A DNA stretch of 64,000 bases from Lacrimispora defluvii. Lineage in GTDB: Bacteria > Bacillota > Clostridia > Lachnospirales > Lachnospiraceae. The notes below the pieces were generated by a model. It was not told the origin of the DNA. It ran no database searches and worked only from the letters and a program-made list of their open reading frames with translations. Both the position numbers and the translations under genes were made by a program. Within the stretch, counting starts at the first letter, position 1; each line of letters begins with the position of its first letter. The stretch spans positions 157,772-221,771 of the forward strand of contig JAAOXG010000008.1 of the NCBI GenBank assembly GCA_013036995.1, read 5' to 3'. This document shows, piece after piece, positions 26,043-34,867 of the stretch.

Positions 26043-27365
26043 TTATTGGGTAAGCCCCATTGCTTTTAAGCAGTTATACAGAGTTAAATCACCTAACATG
26101 CTGTGTATTTCCTCATTGGTAAGATTGGGGTTTGTCTTCTTTATCATCTTATCAATCATGGCAGTATTAAATACGTAAGTGGATTCATCCTGATCCAGCT
26201 GCTCAATCTCAGCCAGTTGCTTCGGGCCGTCACAACCCCAGTTTAATGCTTCAAATTTCATTGCCTTGCCTTCTGGTTTGAGAACATCAGAATCACCTAA
26301 AAGACCATTCATTAAAATAGCAAAGCCTTCGCCGGCAATTACTGTAGTTGACTTTACTACAGCAAAATCCAATGCCTTATTACCAGTACAGTCATCTGTA
26401 TTCATAGCAGTATGTAACGATTCAGATAATTCACCAACAGATGCCACCATAATGTTTTTGTTAAATGCCCGCTCTGCTTCATCAATGATCTGTGATAACT
26501 GTGTATAAGTATTGCCTGCACCCATTACTACATCATATTTTCCAGTTAGTAATGCTGCTGAAATGCCTGTGATTACATCTTCGTTTTTCATCTCTCCAGG
26601 ATACAGATAAACATCAATCCCTTTGTCATTTTCCGCCATTGTAGGTTCACCGGAAACCACAAGTTCATCAATTGGCTTGGTAAATTTTAAACCATATGCT
26701 TCCTCAACAGCTTCCATTATTGCAGTTGCATTGAGACGATGAGCCACATTGTTTTTGCAGGCTAACAGGGTAGGAATCAAAATACCGTGTTTTTGTTTGT
26801 CACCAAGGAAATTTTCAGCCGCAATTTTCATCTGGGCAGCCGTTGATGACTGCTGGGAACCAAAGCCTCCGCAGAAATATTCCAATTCGTCAATACTTTT
26901 GGTATCAGCTGTTCTTTGTACTGCATAATAGATACCAAGCTCCTGGCATTTATTTCCAGCCTGCTCCCAGTAAGTCGGGGCAAAACTGAGAATTCCCTTA
27001 GCTCCGGAAATCTGAGCATTTTCAATAAAATTAAGTTCTGCTTCTGCAGAATCAAGTGCCTCTGAAACAATAAATTCCACGTTGTATTTTGGTGCAATAT
27101 AATTTTTAAGATAATCGATTCGTTCCAGGTTTTCGTTAGACATATCAGCAAATGCCAAGCCTATTTTAAATTTTTCATGATCAGTAGCATGATCGTAACT
27201 TACCGACTGAGTTGTTTGACCAGCCGTACTTTCCCCAGCCGTTTTGCTGGCTGCAGCTGTAGTGGTGGGTTCAGCTGCGGCCTCTTCTGACGCGCTTTTA
27301 CACCCCGTCAGCCCTGCAGCCATCATAGTGAATGCCATTGCAATTGCCAGTACTCTTTTTTTCAT
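26043..27365 (-). CDS. Substrate-binding lipoprotein of the sulfatase-linked importer
   Basis: A 440-residue lipoprotein with lipobox LTGC and a low-complexity Ala/Thr/Ser linker (about residues 25-60). The body (FKIGLAFADMSNENLERIDYLKNYI onward) has the two-lobed periplasmic-binding fold in outline but is longer and less typical than ribose-binding proteins; it may belong to the DUF3798-type binding proteins, which I cannot confirm. It lies between the two permease genes of the operon. A sulfated sugar as ligand is inferred from the sulfatases downstream. Confidence 0.78.
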   Translation of the reverse strand: MKKRVLAIAMAFTMMAAGLTGCKSASEEAAAEPTTTAAASKTAGESTAGQTTQSVSYDHATDHEKFKIGLAFADMSNENLERIDYLKNYIAPKYNVEFIVSEALDSAEAELNFIENAQISGAKGILSFAPTYWEQAGNKCQELGIYYAVQRTADTKSIDELEYFCGGFGSQQSSTAAQMKIAAENFLGDKQKHGILIPTLLACKNNVAHRLNATAIMEAVEEAYGLKFTKPIDELVVSGEPTMAENDKGIDVYLYPGEMKNEDVITGISAALLTGKYDVVMGAGNTYTQLSQIIDEAERAFNKNIMVASVGELSESLHTAMNTDDCTGNKALDFAVVKSTTVIAGEGFAILMNGLLGDSDVLKPEGKAMKFEALNWGCDGPKQLAEIEQLDQDESTYVFNTAMIDKMIKKTNPNLTNEEIHSMLGDLTLYNCLKAMGLTQ

Positions 27366-27377
27366 TCTTCATTCCTC

Positions 27378-28337
27378 CTAAAATTGTTTTCTGGTTGGTA
27401 ATACATCAGGTCTTTCGCTGTTTAAATACACTAACAAAAGGAATAAAATACCCCGGATACCCTGTACAAGAGAGTTATCCACTCCCATCATAAGAAGCCC
27501 TTTGTTTAACACGACGACTGTAATTGCTCCCAGTACACCGGCATAGCATTTGGAACGGTCTCCTCCAAAGATTGACATTCCGCCAAGCACAGTGGCAAGC
27601 ATTACATCCATCCCCATACTGCCGGCTGTAGAGGTGGTAATGGTTCCTACACGAATAATCGTATAAACGGCTGACAAACCTACTCCCACTCCTGCAATCA
27701 GGAAACTCAGGCGAATATAAGTAGACTTTCTAAGGCCGCTCTGGGTAGCGCAGTTTTCATTACCTCCAATAAAGCGGATTGCTCTGCCAAAGGGCGTAAA
27801 ATTGTAAATTACAATTGCCAGAATCATATACATCAAAAGAGTAACGATCCGGAATGAGCTCTTTTCCAATGCAGAGCATATGGCAAAAGGTACAGCCAGA
27901 TCTACAGCACCTACCAGTGATTCCTGTATTGCCTTATAAATCTGCATCATAACAATTGCGGCAGTGGTTGTCTTAATATGCAGGCTGACAGACAAAGTGG
28001 AATTCCATGCCATCAGTGCCAGACAGATCAGGAGTGTTACCAGTATCATAATTACTACGTTTTCTGTTGCCAGATAGATTTTTCCGCCTACCGTTGCAGC
28101 CAGGGCAATAACCGCTCCGATGGAGATATCCAGATTGCCGGTGGTATAAATAAATGCAATACCAATGGTGGCTGTTGCGGTTATAAGTGCCTGATTAAAA
28201 ATCCCGGTTAAATTTGCTTTTGCAAAGAATCGTCCTCCTGTACCTAACCCAAACACAAGCAAAAGAAGAAATAAAATGGCAAAAGGAAACACTTCCAGGA
28301 AATAACGATTTTCCTTTATTTTTGTTAATTGTTTCAC
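27378..28337 (-). CDS. Sugar ABC transporter permease (RbsC-like) 1
   Basis: A 319-residue BPD_transp_2 permease with about nine membrane segments. The conserved loop TPFGRAIRFIGGNENCATQSGL is the ATPase-contact region, and the GDRSKCYAGVLGAI part is typical. It follows the ATPase gene by 14 bases and precedes the binding protein. Confidence 0.88.
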   Translation of the reverse strand: MKQLTKIKENRYFLEVFPFAILFLLLLVFGLGTGGRFFAKANLTGIFNQALITATATIGIAFIYTTGNLDISIGAVIALAATVGGKIYLATENVVIMILVTLLICLALMAWNSTLSVSLHIKTTTAAIVMMQIYKAIQESLVGAVDLAVPFAICSALEKSSFRIVTLLMYMILAIVIYNFTPFGRAIRFIGGNENCATQSGLRKSTYIRLSFLIAGVGVGLSAVYTIIRVGTITTSTAGSMGMDVMLATVLGGMSIFGGDRSKCYAGVLGAITVVVLNKGLLMMGVDNSLVQGIRGILFLLLVYLNSERPDVLPTRKQF

Positions 28338-28351
28338 TTGAATTTCCTCCC

Positions 28352-29860
28352 TTAAATCATGTAATTAATCAGGTCATGCTCATTTAAACCATCTTTGCGG
28401 TAAAATTCCCCGCTGACCGCACCATCCCGCATAATCAGAAGCCGGTCACTCATGCCTATCAGTTCCGGTAATTCTTCACTGATCATGATAATCGCTTTTC
28501 CCTGCTTTTTCATTTCATACATCAGCTGATACATGGCAGCTTTTACACCAACGTCAACGCCTCTGGTAGGGCAGTCAAGAATTAATATGCTGGAATCAGC
28601 AGCAATCCACTTTCCAAACACCACCTTCTGCTTATTGCCGCCTGATAAAAAACGGACTGGCTGATTGATATCACGGCATTTTATTGACAGGCTTTCCACT
28701 TGATCTGTTACATACTTTTTTTCTTTCTTAAAATCGATCAGAGGCTTTTTCCAGATATTTTTCCAATAGCCGGTGCTTTGAATGTTTTCTTTAACTGGTG
28801 CCATAAGTTCCAGGGATTCTGAATCACGGTTTTTGGATACATAGCCCATACCATGCTGAAAAGCAATAATACTGTCCTTTACAACCGTGTTTGTTTCTGT
28901 GAGTACAACTTCACCGTCAATTACCTCATCAAGACCATAAAGAGCACGTCCTAACGCATGCATGCCGCAGTCTGACAATCCGCCGATACCTAGAATCTCA
29001 CCTTTGTGTAACTCCAGGTTAAAACACATGAGATCATTCAAGGTGGTAATATAGTTGGCTTTTAAGACGACTTCATCACTCCAGGTATCGTTGTCATTCC
29101 GGTAATAATTACCCTGAATCTCACGTCCTACCATCAGTTTCTTGATTTTACTGTCCTCAAAATCTTTTTTATCCAGATTATCAATAATCTCACCGTCACG
29201 TAAAATTGTAAGAACGTCACAATGGGTCATCATTTCTTCCATATCATGAGAAATAATCATTACGGACTTACCCGCATCTGCCAGCTTGTGCATAATTTTA
29301 TACAAGATATCTCTGCCGCGCTGGGACAGTGCTGTGGTAGTCTCATCTACAATTAATATCTCCGGATTCAAAGACATAACCTTTGCAATCTCAACCAGCT
29401 TACGCTTTTGCATATCCAGCAGTCTGGTGGGATAGGACGCATTGATATAATCAATTCCACAATCCGTCAATGCTTTTTCGGCAGCCTTTGTCATTGCCTT
29501 TCTATTGACAAAGGGGCCCTTTAAAAAATCAGCCGCGTTCCCCAGAAAAATATTCTCGGCTACTGTGATATTTTCAATTGTACCGGCTTCCTGAACAATC
29601 ATGCCGATTCCGGCTTTTGCCGCTTCTAGCATTGTTTTTGGCTTCCATGGTTTTCCATGGTAAAACATCTCTCCGTCAGTAGCTGGCTGCATTCCTGCAA
29701 TAATTGATGAAACGGTTGATTTACCGCTTCCGTTTTCCCCTATTAACCCTCGTATCTCTCCTTTCCTGATTTGAAAATCTACATGGTTAAGGGCTATGGT
29801 TGATCCGAAGTTCTTACACATATTCCGGACTTCTAATACAACTTCACCTTTCTCTCTCAT
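28352..29860 (-). CDS. Sugar ABC transporter ATP-binding protein (RbsA/MglA-like, two domains)
   Basis: A 502-residue protein with two fused nucleotide-binding domains. The first has Walker A GENGSGKST; the second has the signature LSGGNKQKV and Walker B-like ILDCPTRGVDVG, which is the standard variant of this family. The frame runs to 29923, but ATG at 29858-29860, preceded by GAGAGG, is chosen because the family N-terminus begins here. It is the first gene of the operon ATPase-permease-binding protein-permease-sulfatase-sulfatase. Confidence 0.92.
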   Translation of the reverse strand: MREKGEVVLEVRNMCKNFGSTIALNHVDFQIRKGEIRGLIGENGSGKSTVSSIIAGMQPATDGEMFYHGKPWKPKTMLEAAKAGIGMIVQEAGTIENITVAENIFLGNAADFLKGPFVNRKAMTKAAEKALTDCGIDYINASYPTRLLDMQKRKLVEIAKVMSLNPEILIVDETTTALSQRGRDILYKIMHKLADAGKSVMIISHDMEEMMTHCDVLTILRDGEIIDNLDKKDFEDSKIKKLMVGREIQGNYYRNDNDTWSDEVVLKANYITTLNDLMCFNLELHKGEILGIGGLSDCGMHALGRALYGLDEVIDGEVVLTETNTVVKDSIIAFQHGMGYVSKNRDSESLELMAPVKENIQSTGYWKNIWKKPLIDFKKEKKYVTDQVESLSIKCRDINQPVRFLSGGNKQKVVFGKWIAADSSILILDCPTRGVDVGVKAAMYQLMYEMKKQGKAIIMISEELPELIGMSDRLLIMRDGAVSGEFYRKDGLNEHDLINYMI

Positions 29861-29962
29861 TGTGCTGACCTCTCTCCATTTGATATAACCACATTGTAAT
29901 GGATTTTTAATTTCACTTCTCACAAATAACCGAACAATGTTTTAGAAATTCAGGTCAGAAAT

Positions 29963-30000
29963 AAAAAAGTTATAATCCCTTATCGAAATTACAACTTTTT
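29963..30000 (-). terminator. Intrinsic terminator of the third sulfatase gene
   Basis: AAAGTTATAATC and the facing GTTGTAA-type arm form a stem with one mismatch; on the minus strand it ends in TTTTTTATTT. It separates the sulfatase from the ABC operon downstream. Confidence 0.75.
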
Positions 30001-30028
30001 ATTTTGCTCTTTTCGAACAATGACAGGC

Positions 30029-31432
30029 TTAGCCCTTTATATTATTTTGAAGTACCTCTTTCAAATCTTCCAAATACCGCCTGCATTCGGGGAGAATTAC
30101 CTGTGTTTTTGTACTGTAGGAATCTGGTGTACTGGCAATTGCGCCTTCTGGAAGGGATACGGTTTGGGTATCGGCTAAGGGATCTCCGGTTTTATGCTGC
30201 CAGCATTGCAGGAGACTTAGCATTTCTGATTTCTGATTTTGGTATTCCGGACATCCGGCAAGATTATTCCGTTCCTGGGGATCACCGATTAAATCATATA
30301 ATTCCTCCATTGGCAGCTTCTGCTCAAAAATACCAGCCTGATGAAAGATTTCTTTGGGCTGGCTGTCATCAATGTGGCAGGAAATCTGATATGGATATTC
30401 AGACAGATAATGACGTATGTATTTGTAACGGTTGGTTCGGACAGCCCGGACAGGTTCGCAGGCAATATGATAATTAATTTCTCCATATATTTCACTTCGG
30501 ACTTCTGATGCTGTCTGATTTAGAACCGGCAAAAAGGATACTCCCTGAAGCCATTCCGGCTTTGGCAAAGATAACAGTTCACAAAGTGTGGGAAACAGGT
30601 CAATCTGGGACAGCAAAGCATCGGAACTCTGAAATGCTCTGGTTACTCCAGGCGCTTTGACAATCATTGCCACGCCTGTGCCGTCATCATAAAGTGTACA
30701 CTTTGCCTTTGGAATTGGCAGACCATGGTCTGTGGTAAACACGATTACCGTCTTCTCATATTCCCCAAGGGCCTTTAATGTCTCAATAATCTCTCCGCAA
30801 TACCGGTCCATACGTTCTATCGCGATGTTTAATCTTGCCATATCCTGCCTGGTCCCGGATTGATCCGGCATTCCCTTGGGCGGCATAATATAGTTAAAGT
30901 CATAGTCTGACGGCAAATCCGGATATTCCCTATGGGTACAGCCATAGCCCACGGCCAGGTAAAACGGACGGTCTGTGGTTTTTCTGGATTTTAAGTAATC
31001 AACGGCTGCCTTTGTTGCCATCTCATCCTGCATAGTGAGAAACTCTTCCTGACGGATTCCTTTCTGATAATAAGCTTCGGAATTTAATACCTTTGCATAG
31101 CCAAGCAATGACTCTGACCTTGATCTGATCTCATGCTGTACACCTGCCAGAACGGTCTCATAACCCTGCCGGCTTAAAAACGCTGCCAAATGTGTCTCTT
31201 TATCTGTAATTTCAAATCCCCTGTGAGCCAGGCCAATTAATCCGTTATTGTGCGGATATTGTCCAGTCAGCAGTACTCCCCTGCTTGGCGAACAGGTGGG
31301 GCTGGCACAATGCATGTTCCGTAGCAGCATTCCATCCTTTGCAAGATGATTTAGATTGGGAGTCTCCACGTCATAACCATAGATATTTAAGTATCTGCCA
31401 ATATCATGAGTGTTTAAATATAAAAGATTCAA
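30029..31432 (-). CDS. Sulfatase, Cys-type, cytoplasmic
   Basis: A 467-residue sulfatase. The formylglycine site is Cys47 in CSPSRGVLLTGQ; the metal site is in TTDHGLPIPKAKCTLYDDG, a wording typical of heparan N-sulfatase-like (sulfamidase) enzymes. It has no signal peptide and thus is expected in the cytoplasm. AAGGAGG precedes the start codon. It is a single-gene transcript between two terminators, directly upstream of the importer operon and downstream of the ROK regulator gene, with a perfect 33-base palindrome in front of it. Substrate is inferred only. Confidence 0.9.
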   Translation of the reverse strand: MNLLYLNTHDIGRYLNIYGYDVETPNLNHLAKDGMLLRNMHCASPTCSPSRGVLLTGQYPHNNGLIGLAHRGFEITDKETHLAAFLSRQGYETVLAGVQHEIRSRSESLLGYAKVLNSEAYYQKGIRQEEFLTMQDEMATKAAVDYLKSRKTTDRPFYLAVGYGCTHREYPDLPSDYDFNYIMPPKGMPDQSGTRQDMARLNIAIERMDRYCGEIIETLKALGEYEKTVIVFTTDHGLPIPKAKCTLYDDGTGVAMIVKAPGVTRAFQSSDALLSQIDLFPTLCELLSLPKPEWLQGVSFLPVLNQTASEVRSEIYGEINYHIACEPVRAVRTNRYKYIRHYLSEYPYQISCHIDDSQPKEIFHQAGIFEQKLPMEELYDLIGDPQERNNLAGCPEYQNQKSEMLSLLQCWQHKTGDPLADTQTVSLPEGAIASTPDSYSTKTQVILPECRRYLEDLKEVLQNNIKG

Positions 31433-31517
31433 GGTCGTCCTCCTTTGGGTAATAATGCCAGTTTGTGTTTAATACGTCGGTTTACTATTGCTTTTAATAG
31501 TGTAACTTTAACACATT

Positions 31518-31550
31518 GCACATATAATTTCAACTTGAAATTATATGTGC
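31518..31550. promoter_or_regulatory. Perfect 33-base palindrome upstream of the third sulfatase
   Basis: GCACATATAATTTCAA at 31518-31533 and its exact reverse complement at 31535-31550 are separated by one base. On the minus strand TTGAAA inside the right part is 17 bases from TAAAGT, a possible weak promoter for the sulfatase gene. An operator for the ROK regulator or another repressor is the favoured reading; a terminator is less likely because no T-run follows. Confidence 0.6.
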
Positions 31551-31588
31551 AAAAAAGGAGCGGAATATATTGATACATATTCCACTCC
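31551..31588 (-). terminator. Intrinsic terminator of the ROK regulator gene
   Basis: GGAGTGGAATATG and the facing CATATTCCGCTCC-like arm pair with one mismatch on the minus strand, followed by TTTTTTG (31551-31556). It lies just after the ROK gene stop. Confidence 0.85.
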
Positions 31589-31593
31589 ATCTT

Positions 31594-32757
31594 CTAAAAC
31601 AACACCCATTCCAGAGCTAATTTTGCAATACTTTGTTCCATCTGCACCTGATGTTCATTTCTGATAATCCAGTTAATTTGATAAAGCTTCTCATCAAATA
31701 CCAGTTTACTGATTTCTTCTTTTAAAGATTCAATGACTCCGTTATAATGTTCAAATAATTCACCGTATAAAACAAAGGTCCCTGGATTAATATTGACCAG
31801 GATCTGGGAAATTGCAAATGACAACTTTTTTAATGCATCATCAATAACTAGATTTGCCTCTGTATCCCCCTGATTGGCTGCAAAACAGATATCCTTAAGG
31901 GAGCTGTATGCTGACCCGGTTTGCTGCCTGTACGCTTCAATCAGCAGACTGTTGGTAACGTATGCTTCCAAATGACCTTTTTTACCACAGCTGCAAAGCT
32001 TACCATCTGGAATAATTGTCAGATGACCAAATCTGGCTGCCATATTACTCTGACCGTCGAGTATCTTACCGTCATAAATAATACTGCCGCCGATTCCTTC
32101 ATCCATGTACATGTATACCATGGCATTCTCAATTAGACTATTTTGCAGATACTGGGCTTTTAAGTCGGCTGCCACATTATTTTCCAGATAGACCGGGCAG
32201 TCAAATCGTTGATTTAGAAACTCCTTCACCGGAATCCATTCTTTGGTCTCCATGGCATAAAGAATACTTCCGGTCTCTTTGTTAATCAATCCTCTGGCAG
32301 CTATGCCTATGGTTAATATCTGTTCCGGTGCAATGCTGCACTTTAAAAGCAGCTGGTTAATACCCCGTTCCAGTATTGATAACAATTCTTCGCTGTTACA
32401 GATAGCAATTGTGCTCCAATGTACTTTTTCAATGGGTTCTCCCAAAACATTAAAGAGTCCGAATACAATCCGCTTTTTTGTTATACTAAGCCCGATTATA
32501 TAATAAGCATCGTCTCTGACCGAAAGCATAATCGGCTTTCTTCCGGCAGCTGTAGGTTCCGTTCCGGATTCTTTAACAATGCCGGCTTTTATTAATTGTT
32601 CCACAACTCTTGAAACCGTTGATGGAGATAAGGAAAGAGCTGTTTCCAGCTGAGTTCTGGAAATGGGCTGATGTCTTAATATTTCACTGTAAACACGAAC
32701 CCGGTTCTTGGATTTTATCTGAGCCAGCCCCTTTTTTTCTACTTCTAAAAAATGCAA
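31594..32757 (-). CDS. ROK family transcriptional regulator (NagC/XylR-like)
   Basis: A 387-residue regulator. An N-terminal winged helix (ISRTQLETALSLSPSTVSRVVEQLIKAGIV) is followed by a ROK sugar-kinase-like domain with the zinc motif CSCGKKGHLE. The catalytic DxGGT-type signature of true kinases is altered (MDEGIGGSIIYDG remains), in line with a sensor role. The start was set at TTG 32755-32757 because GGGGAGGAG lies just before it; the ATG at 32775 overlaps that site and is the alternative. The neighbouring sulfatases and importer are the likely targets, with a sugar or sugar phosphate as inducer. Confidence 0.88.
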   Translation of the reverse strand: MHFLEVEKKGLAQIKSKNRVRVYSEILRHQPISRTQLETALSLSPSTVSRVVEQLIKAGIVKESGTEPTAAGRKPIMLSVRDDAYYIIGLSITKKRIVFGLFNVLGEPIEKVHWSTIAICNSEELLSILERGINQLLLKCSIAPEQILTIGIAARGLINKETGSILYAMETKEWIPVKEFLNQRFDCPVYLENNVAADLKAQYLQNSLIENAMVYMYMDEGIGGSIIYDGKILDGQSNMAARFGHLTIIPDGKLCSCGKKGHLEAYVTNSLLIEAYRQQTGSAYSSLKDICFAANQGDTEANLVIDDALKKLSFAISQILVNINPGTFVLYGELFEHYNGVIESLKEEISKLVFDEKLYQINWIIRNEHQVQMEQSIAKLALEWVLF

Positions 32758-32782
32758 CGTTTCTCTCCTCCCCATACGTTCT

Positions 32783-32835
32783 CTTGTAATATAACACCTG
32801 GCTTTATTATATTTAATTGTACTTTTTATTACAAG
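32783..32835. promoter_or_regulatory. ROK gene promoter framed by an inverted repeat
   Basis: On the minus strand TTGTAA (32829-32834) and TATAAT (32806-32811) are 17 bases apart. The promoter is bracketed by CTTGTAATA (32783-32791) and TATTACAAG (32827-32835), an exact 9-base inverted repeat that may be an autoregulatory operator. Confidence 0.6.
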
Positions 32836-32858
32836 TATATATTGATATCACAGGTTTT

Positions 32859-34175
32859 TTATTTCTGCTGCTGTAAATATTTACTGACCGTCCGCTGAAA
32901 GATCTTCATACTGCTGTCCACATTTTTATTTTCCTGCAGGATTTTGGACACCTCACCATCTGCCAGATTCATGACCTGCTGATACTGGAGAAGCTTGGGT
33001 TCGATGATTCCGTTTTCAATCACATGGCACAAGAGTGTGCTGCTTATAACCTGCTCCCCTTCATCCATGTCCTCCTGAAGGCAATCCACCCCTTCCTGGG
33101 ATGAGGCCACTGCTCTCAGTGCAGGAACTCCCTGGGAATAGCGGTACACATCCATTTGCATTTCACCGGTATAAGTCAGTTGTTTTAAAAATTCCCAGGC
33201 AAGGGCTTCATGTCTGGTTTTGCTGCCGATTCCGATTAGCAGGGCATCTACTTTAGATATATTCCCGCCTTCTTTATCTGCCGGGAACGTAATACAGTCC
33301 CACTGAAATTTGGTATATTTCTTAATCCGGTACGGATAGGTTTTGTAGGTCCGGTACTCTGCAAAGGTGAGCGGCATAAAAGCCACTCTTCCAGCATTGA
33401 AATCTTCCTGTGTTACGCTTTGCCCCTGATTAATATCATTCAGGCGCTTGATGTATTTAACTGCATTTAAAACCCGGCTGTCAGTAAAGGATATCTGAGC
33501 CTGATTGTTCCCGTATAGCTTGCCCCCGCATGTATATAAGGCATCCCTCCAGCTGTAATTATAAGTTCCGAACTGATCTAAAAGCCCATCCTGATCCGTA
33601 TCTTTTGTAACCCTCTGACAGATCTCAGCCATATCTTCCCAGGTCCAGTCTTCCTTTGGCATATCAATTCCTTCTTTTGCAAGAAGAGATTTATTAACAA
33701 ACATCAGGGTGGGAACTACTTCATAGGGAAGGGCATACTGATGCCCCCCGTTCCGTCCGGTATCCAAAGCAGTCGCGAAAAAATCTTCTTTGTGAAAACT
33801 GCCATCAGAGGACATTAAATCATCCAGATTTTTCATGACTCCAAGGGAAGTAAATTTATCAAAATCAGAATCTAACACCATGAATACATCCGGTGTTTTT
33901 CCTTCTAAAAGCTTTCCTGCACACCACTCAGAGTAATCCTCTTTTGCAATTCCACTGTAATAGTGAATCTTCACATTGGGATGATTTTTTTCAAAATCTG
34001 CGATAGCACGGTCGAATATTTTGAAACTGTTGGCACTGGCCACATCCCAGTTGCTGCCGGTAAACATACCAAATTCCAGGATAACGGGACGGCTGTTTTT
34101 ATTGTAGAGAAAGAGGCAGGCGGACAGCAGAAGCAGACCGGTGATTCCGCTTAAAATGAAGCGCATCTTTTTCAT
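32859..34175 (-). CDS. Extracellular solute-binding lipoprotein (family 1)
   Basis: A 438-residue lipoprotein with an N-terminal signal and lipobox LSAC (Cys near 20). The body (FKIFDRAIADFEKNHPNVKIHYYSG, WTWEDMAEICQRVTKDTDQDG) matches MalE/UgpB-type sugar-binding proteins. It is translated from a start overlapping the stop of the NarL-type regulator gene and is the last gene of the binding protein-kinase-regulator-binding protein set. There is no cognate MalFG-type permease here, so it may be a sensor accessory or serve an unlinked transporter. Confidence 0.86.
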   Translation of the reverse strand: MKKMRFILSGITGLLLLSACLFLYNKNSRPVILEFGMFTGSNWDVASANSFKIFDRAIADFEKNHPNVKIHYYSGIAKEDYSEWCAGKLLEGKTPDVFMVLDSDFDKFTSLGVMKNLDDLMSSDGSFHKEDFFATALDTGRNGGHQYALPYEVVPTLMFVNKSLLAKEGIDMPKEDWTWEDMAEICQRVTKDTDQDGLLDQFGTYNYSWRDALYTCGGKLYGNNQAQISFTDSRVLNAVKYIKRLNDINQGQSVTQEDFNAGRVAFMPLTFAEYRTYKTYPYRIKKYTKFQWDCITFPADKEGGNISKVDALLIGIGSKTRHEALAWEFLKQLTYTGEMQMDVYRYSQGVPALRAVASSQEGVDCLQEDMDEGEQVISSTLLCHVIENGIIEPKLLQYQQVMNLADGEVSKILQENKNVDSSMKIFQRTVSKYLQQQK

Positions 34176-34867
34176 AAAGCTCCCTCTGTTTCCAGGGGCC
34201 GCCCTTCCACCTTATTTCTTACGCTGGTCTGAACTGCCCAGATAGCAAGCTGGGTCCGGTCCCTTAAATTCAGTTTGTTTAAAATGGTGCTTAAATAATT
34301 TCGTACAGTTCCCTCTGATAAGTTTAACGTCCTGGCGATTTCCCGGTTGCTTGCACCTTTTTCAACCTGGGCAATGATTTTCCATTCGGCTCTCGTCAGC
34401 TCATCCATATTCTTTTCTTTGACTGTAATGGAGTAATCGGCTTTTGCCATCTGGGAGAAAAGTCTTAAAACCTTTGCAGTTATATCCGGATTAATCATTG
34501 CCCAGCCATTGTAGACAGTCGTAATCGCATTGGCCAGTTCTTCCATAGAGACTCCTTTTAGTAAATACCCGCTGGCACCATATTTTAAAGCATTGTATAC
34601 ATATTCATCATCGTCAAATGTAGTCAGTATGATGATTTTAATCTGAGGGCAGCTTTCCTTAATGAGTTTGGTGCATTGGACCCCATCCATTTTAGGCATA
34701 CGCACATCCATTAAGATCACGTCAGGCTTATTTTTGCGGATGCACCGCATCACCTCCTGGCCGTCTGCCGCCACATCGGTAACGGTCATATCTTTCCTGC
34801 TGTTTAAGACAATCTGCAGACTCTGGCGTATCAGTTCCTGATCATCGGCAATCAATACTTTAATCAT
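34172..34867 (-). CDS. LuxR/NarL-family response regulator
   Basis: A 231-residue regulator with a receiver domain (DDQELIRQSL at the N-terminus, phosphoacceptor Asp in VILMDVRMPKMDG) and a C-terminal LuxR-type helix-turn-helix (KGASNREIARTLNLSEGTVRNYLSTILNKL). The start at 34865-34867 overlaps the kinase stop by eight bases; a longer frame to 34900 lacks the family N-terminus. It is expected to be phosphorylated by the upstream kinase and to control the sugar transport genes. Confidence 0.93.
   Translation of the reverse strand: MIKVLIADDQELIRQSLQIVLNSRKDMTVTDVAADGQEVMRCIRKNKPDVILMDVRMPKMDGVQCTKLIKESCPQIKIIILTTFDDDEYVYNALKYGASGYLLKGVSMEELANAITTVYNGWAMINPDITAKVLRLFSQMAKADYSITVKEKNMDELTRAEWKIIAQVEKGASNREIARTLNLSEGTVRNYLSTILNKLNLRDRTQLAIWAVQTSVRNKVEGRPLETEGAL

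Noticed and set aside
29931..30022. Direct repeat CGAACAATG at 29931-29939 and 30014-30022 as a regulator site
   Set aside because: Nine bases repeated once around a terminator in A/T-rich sequence is weak evidence, and one copy lies in a 3' untranslated region.
30004..30477. 157-residue plus-strand frame opposite the third sulfatase
   Set aside because: It is antisense to a clear sulfatase gene and lacks a plausible ribosome binding site.
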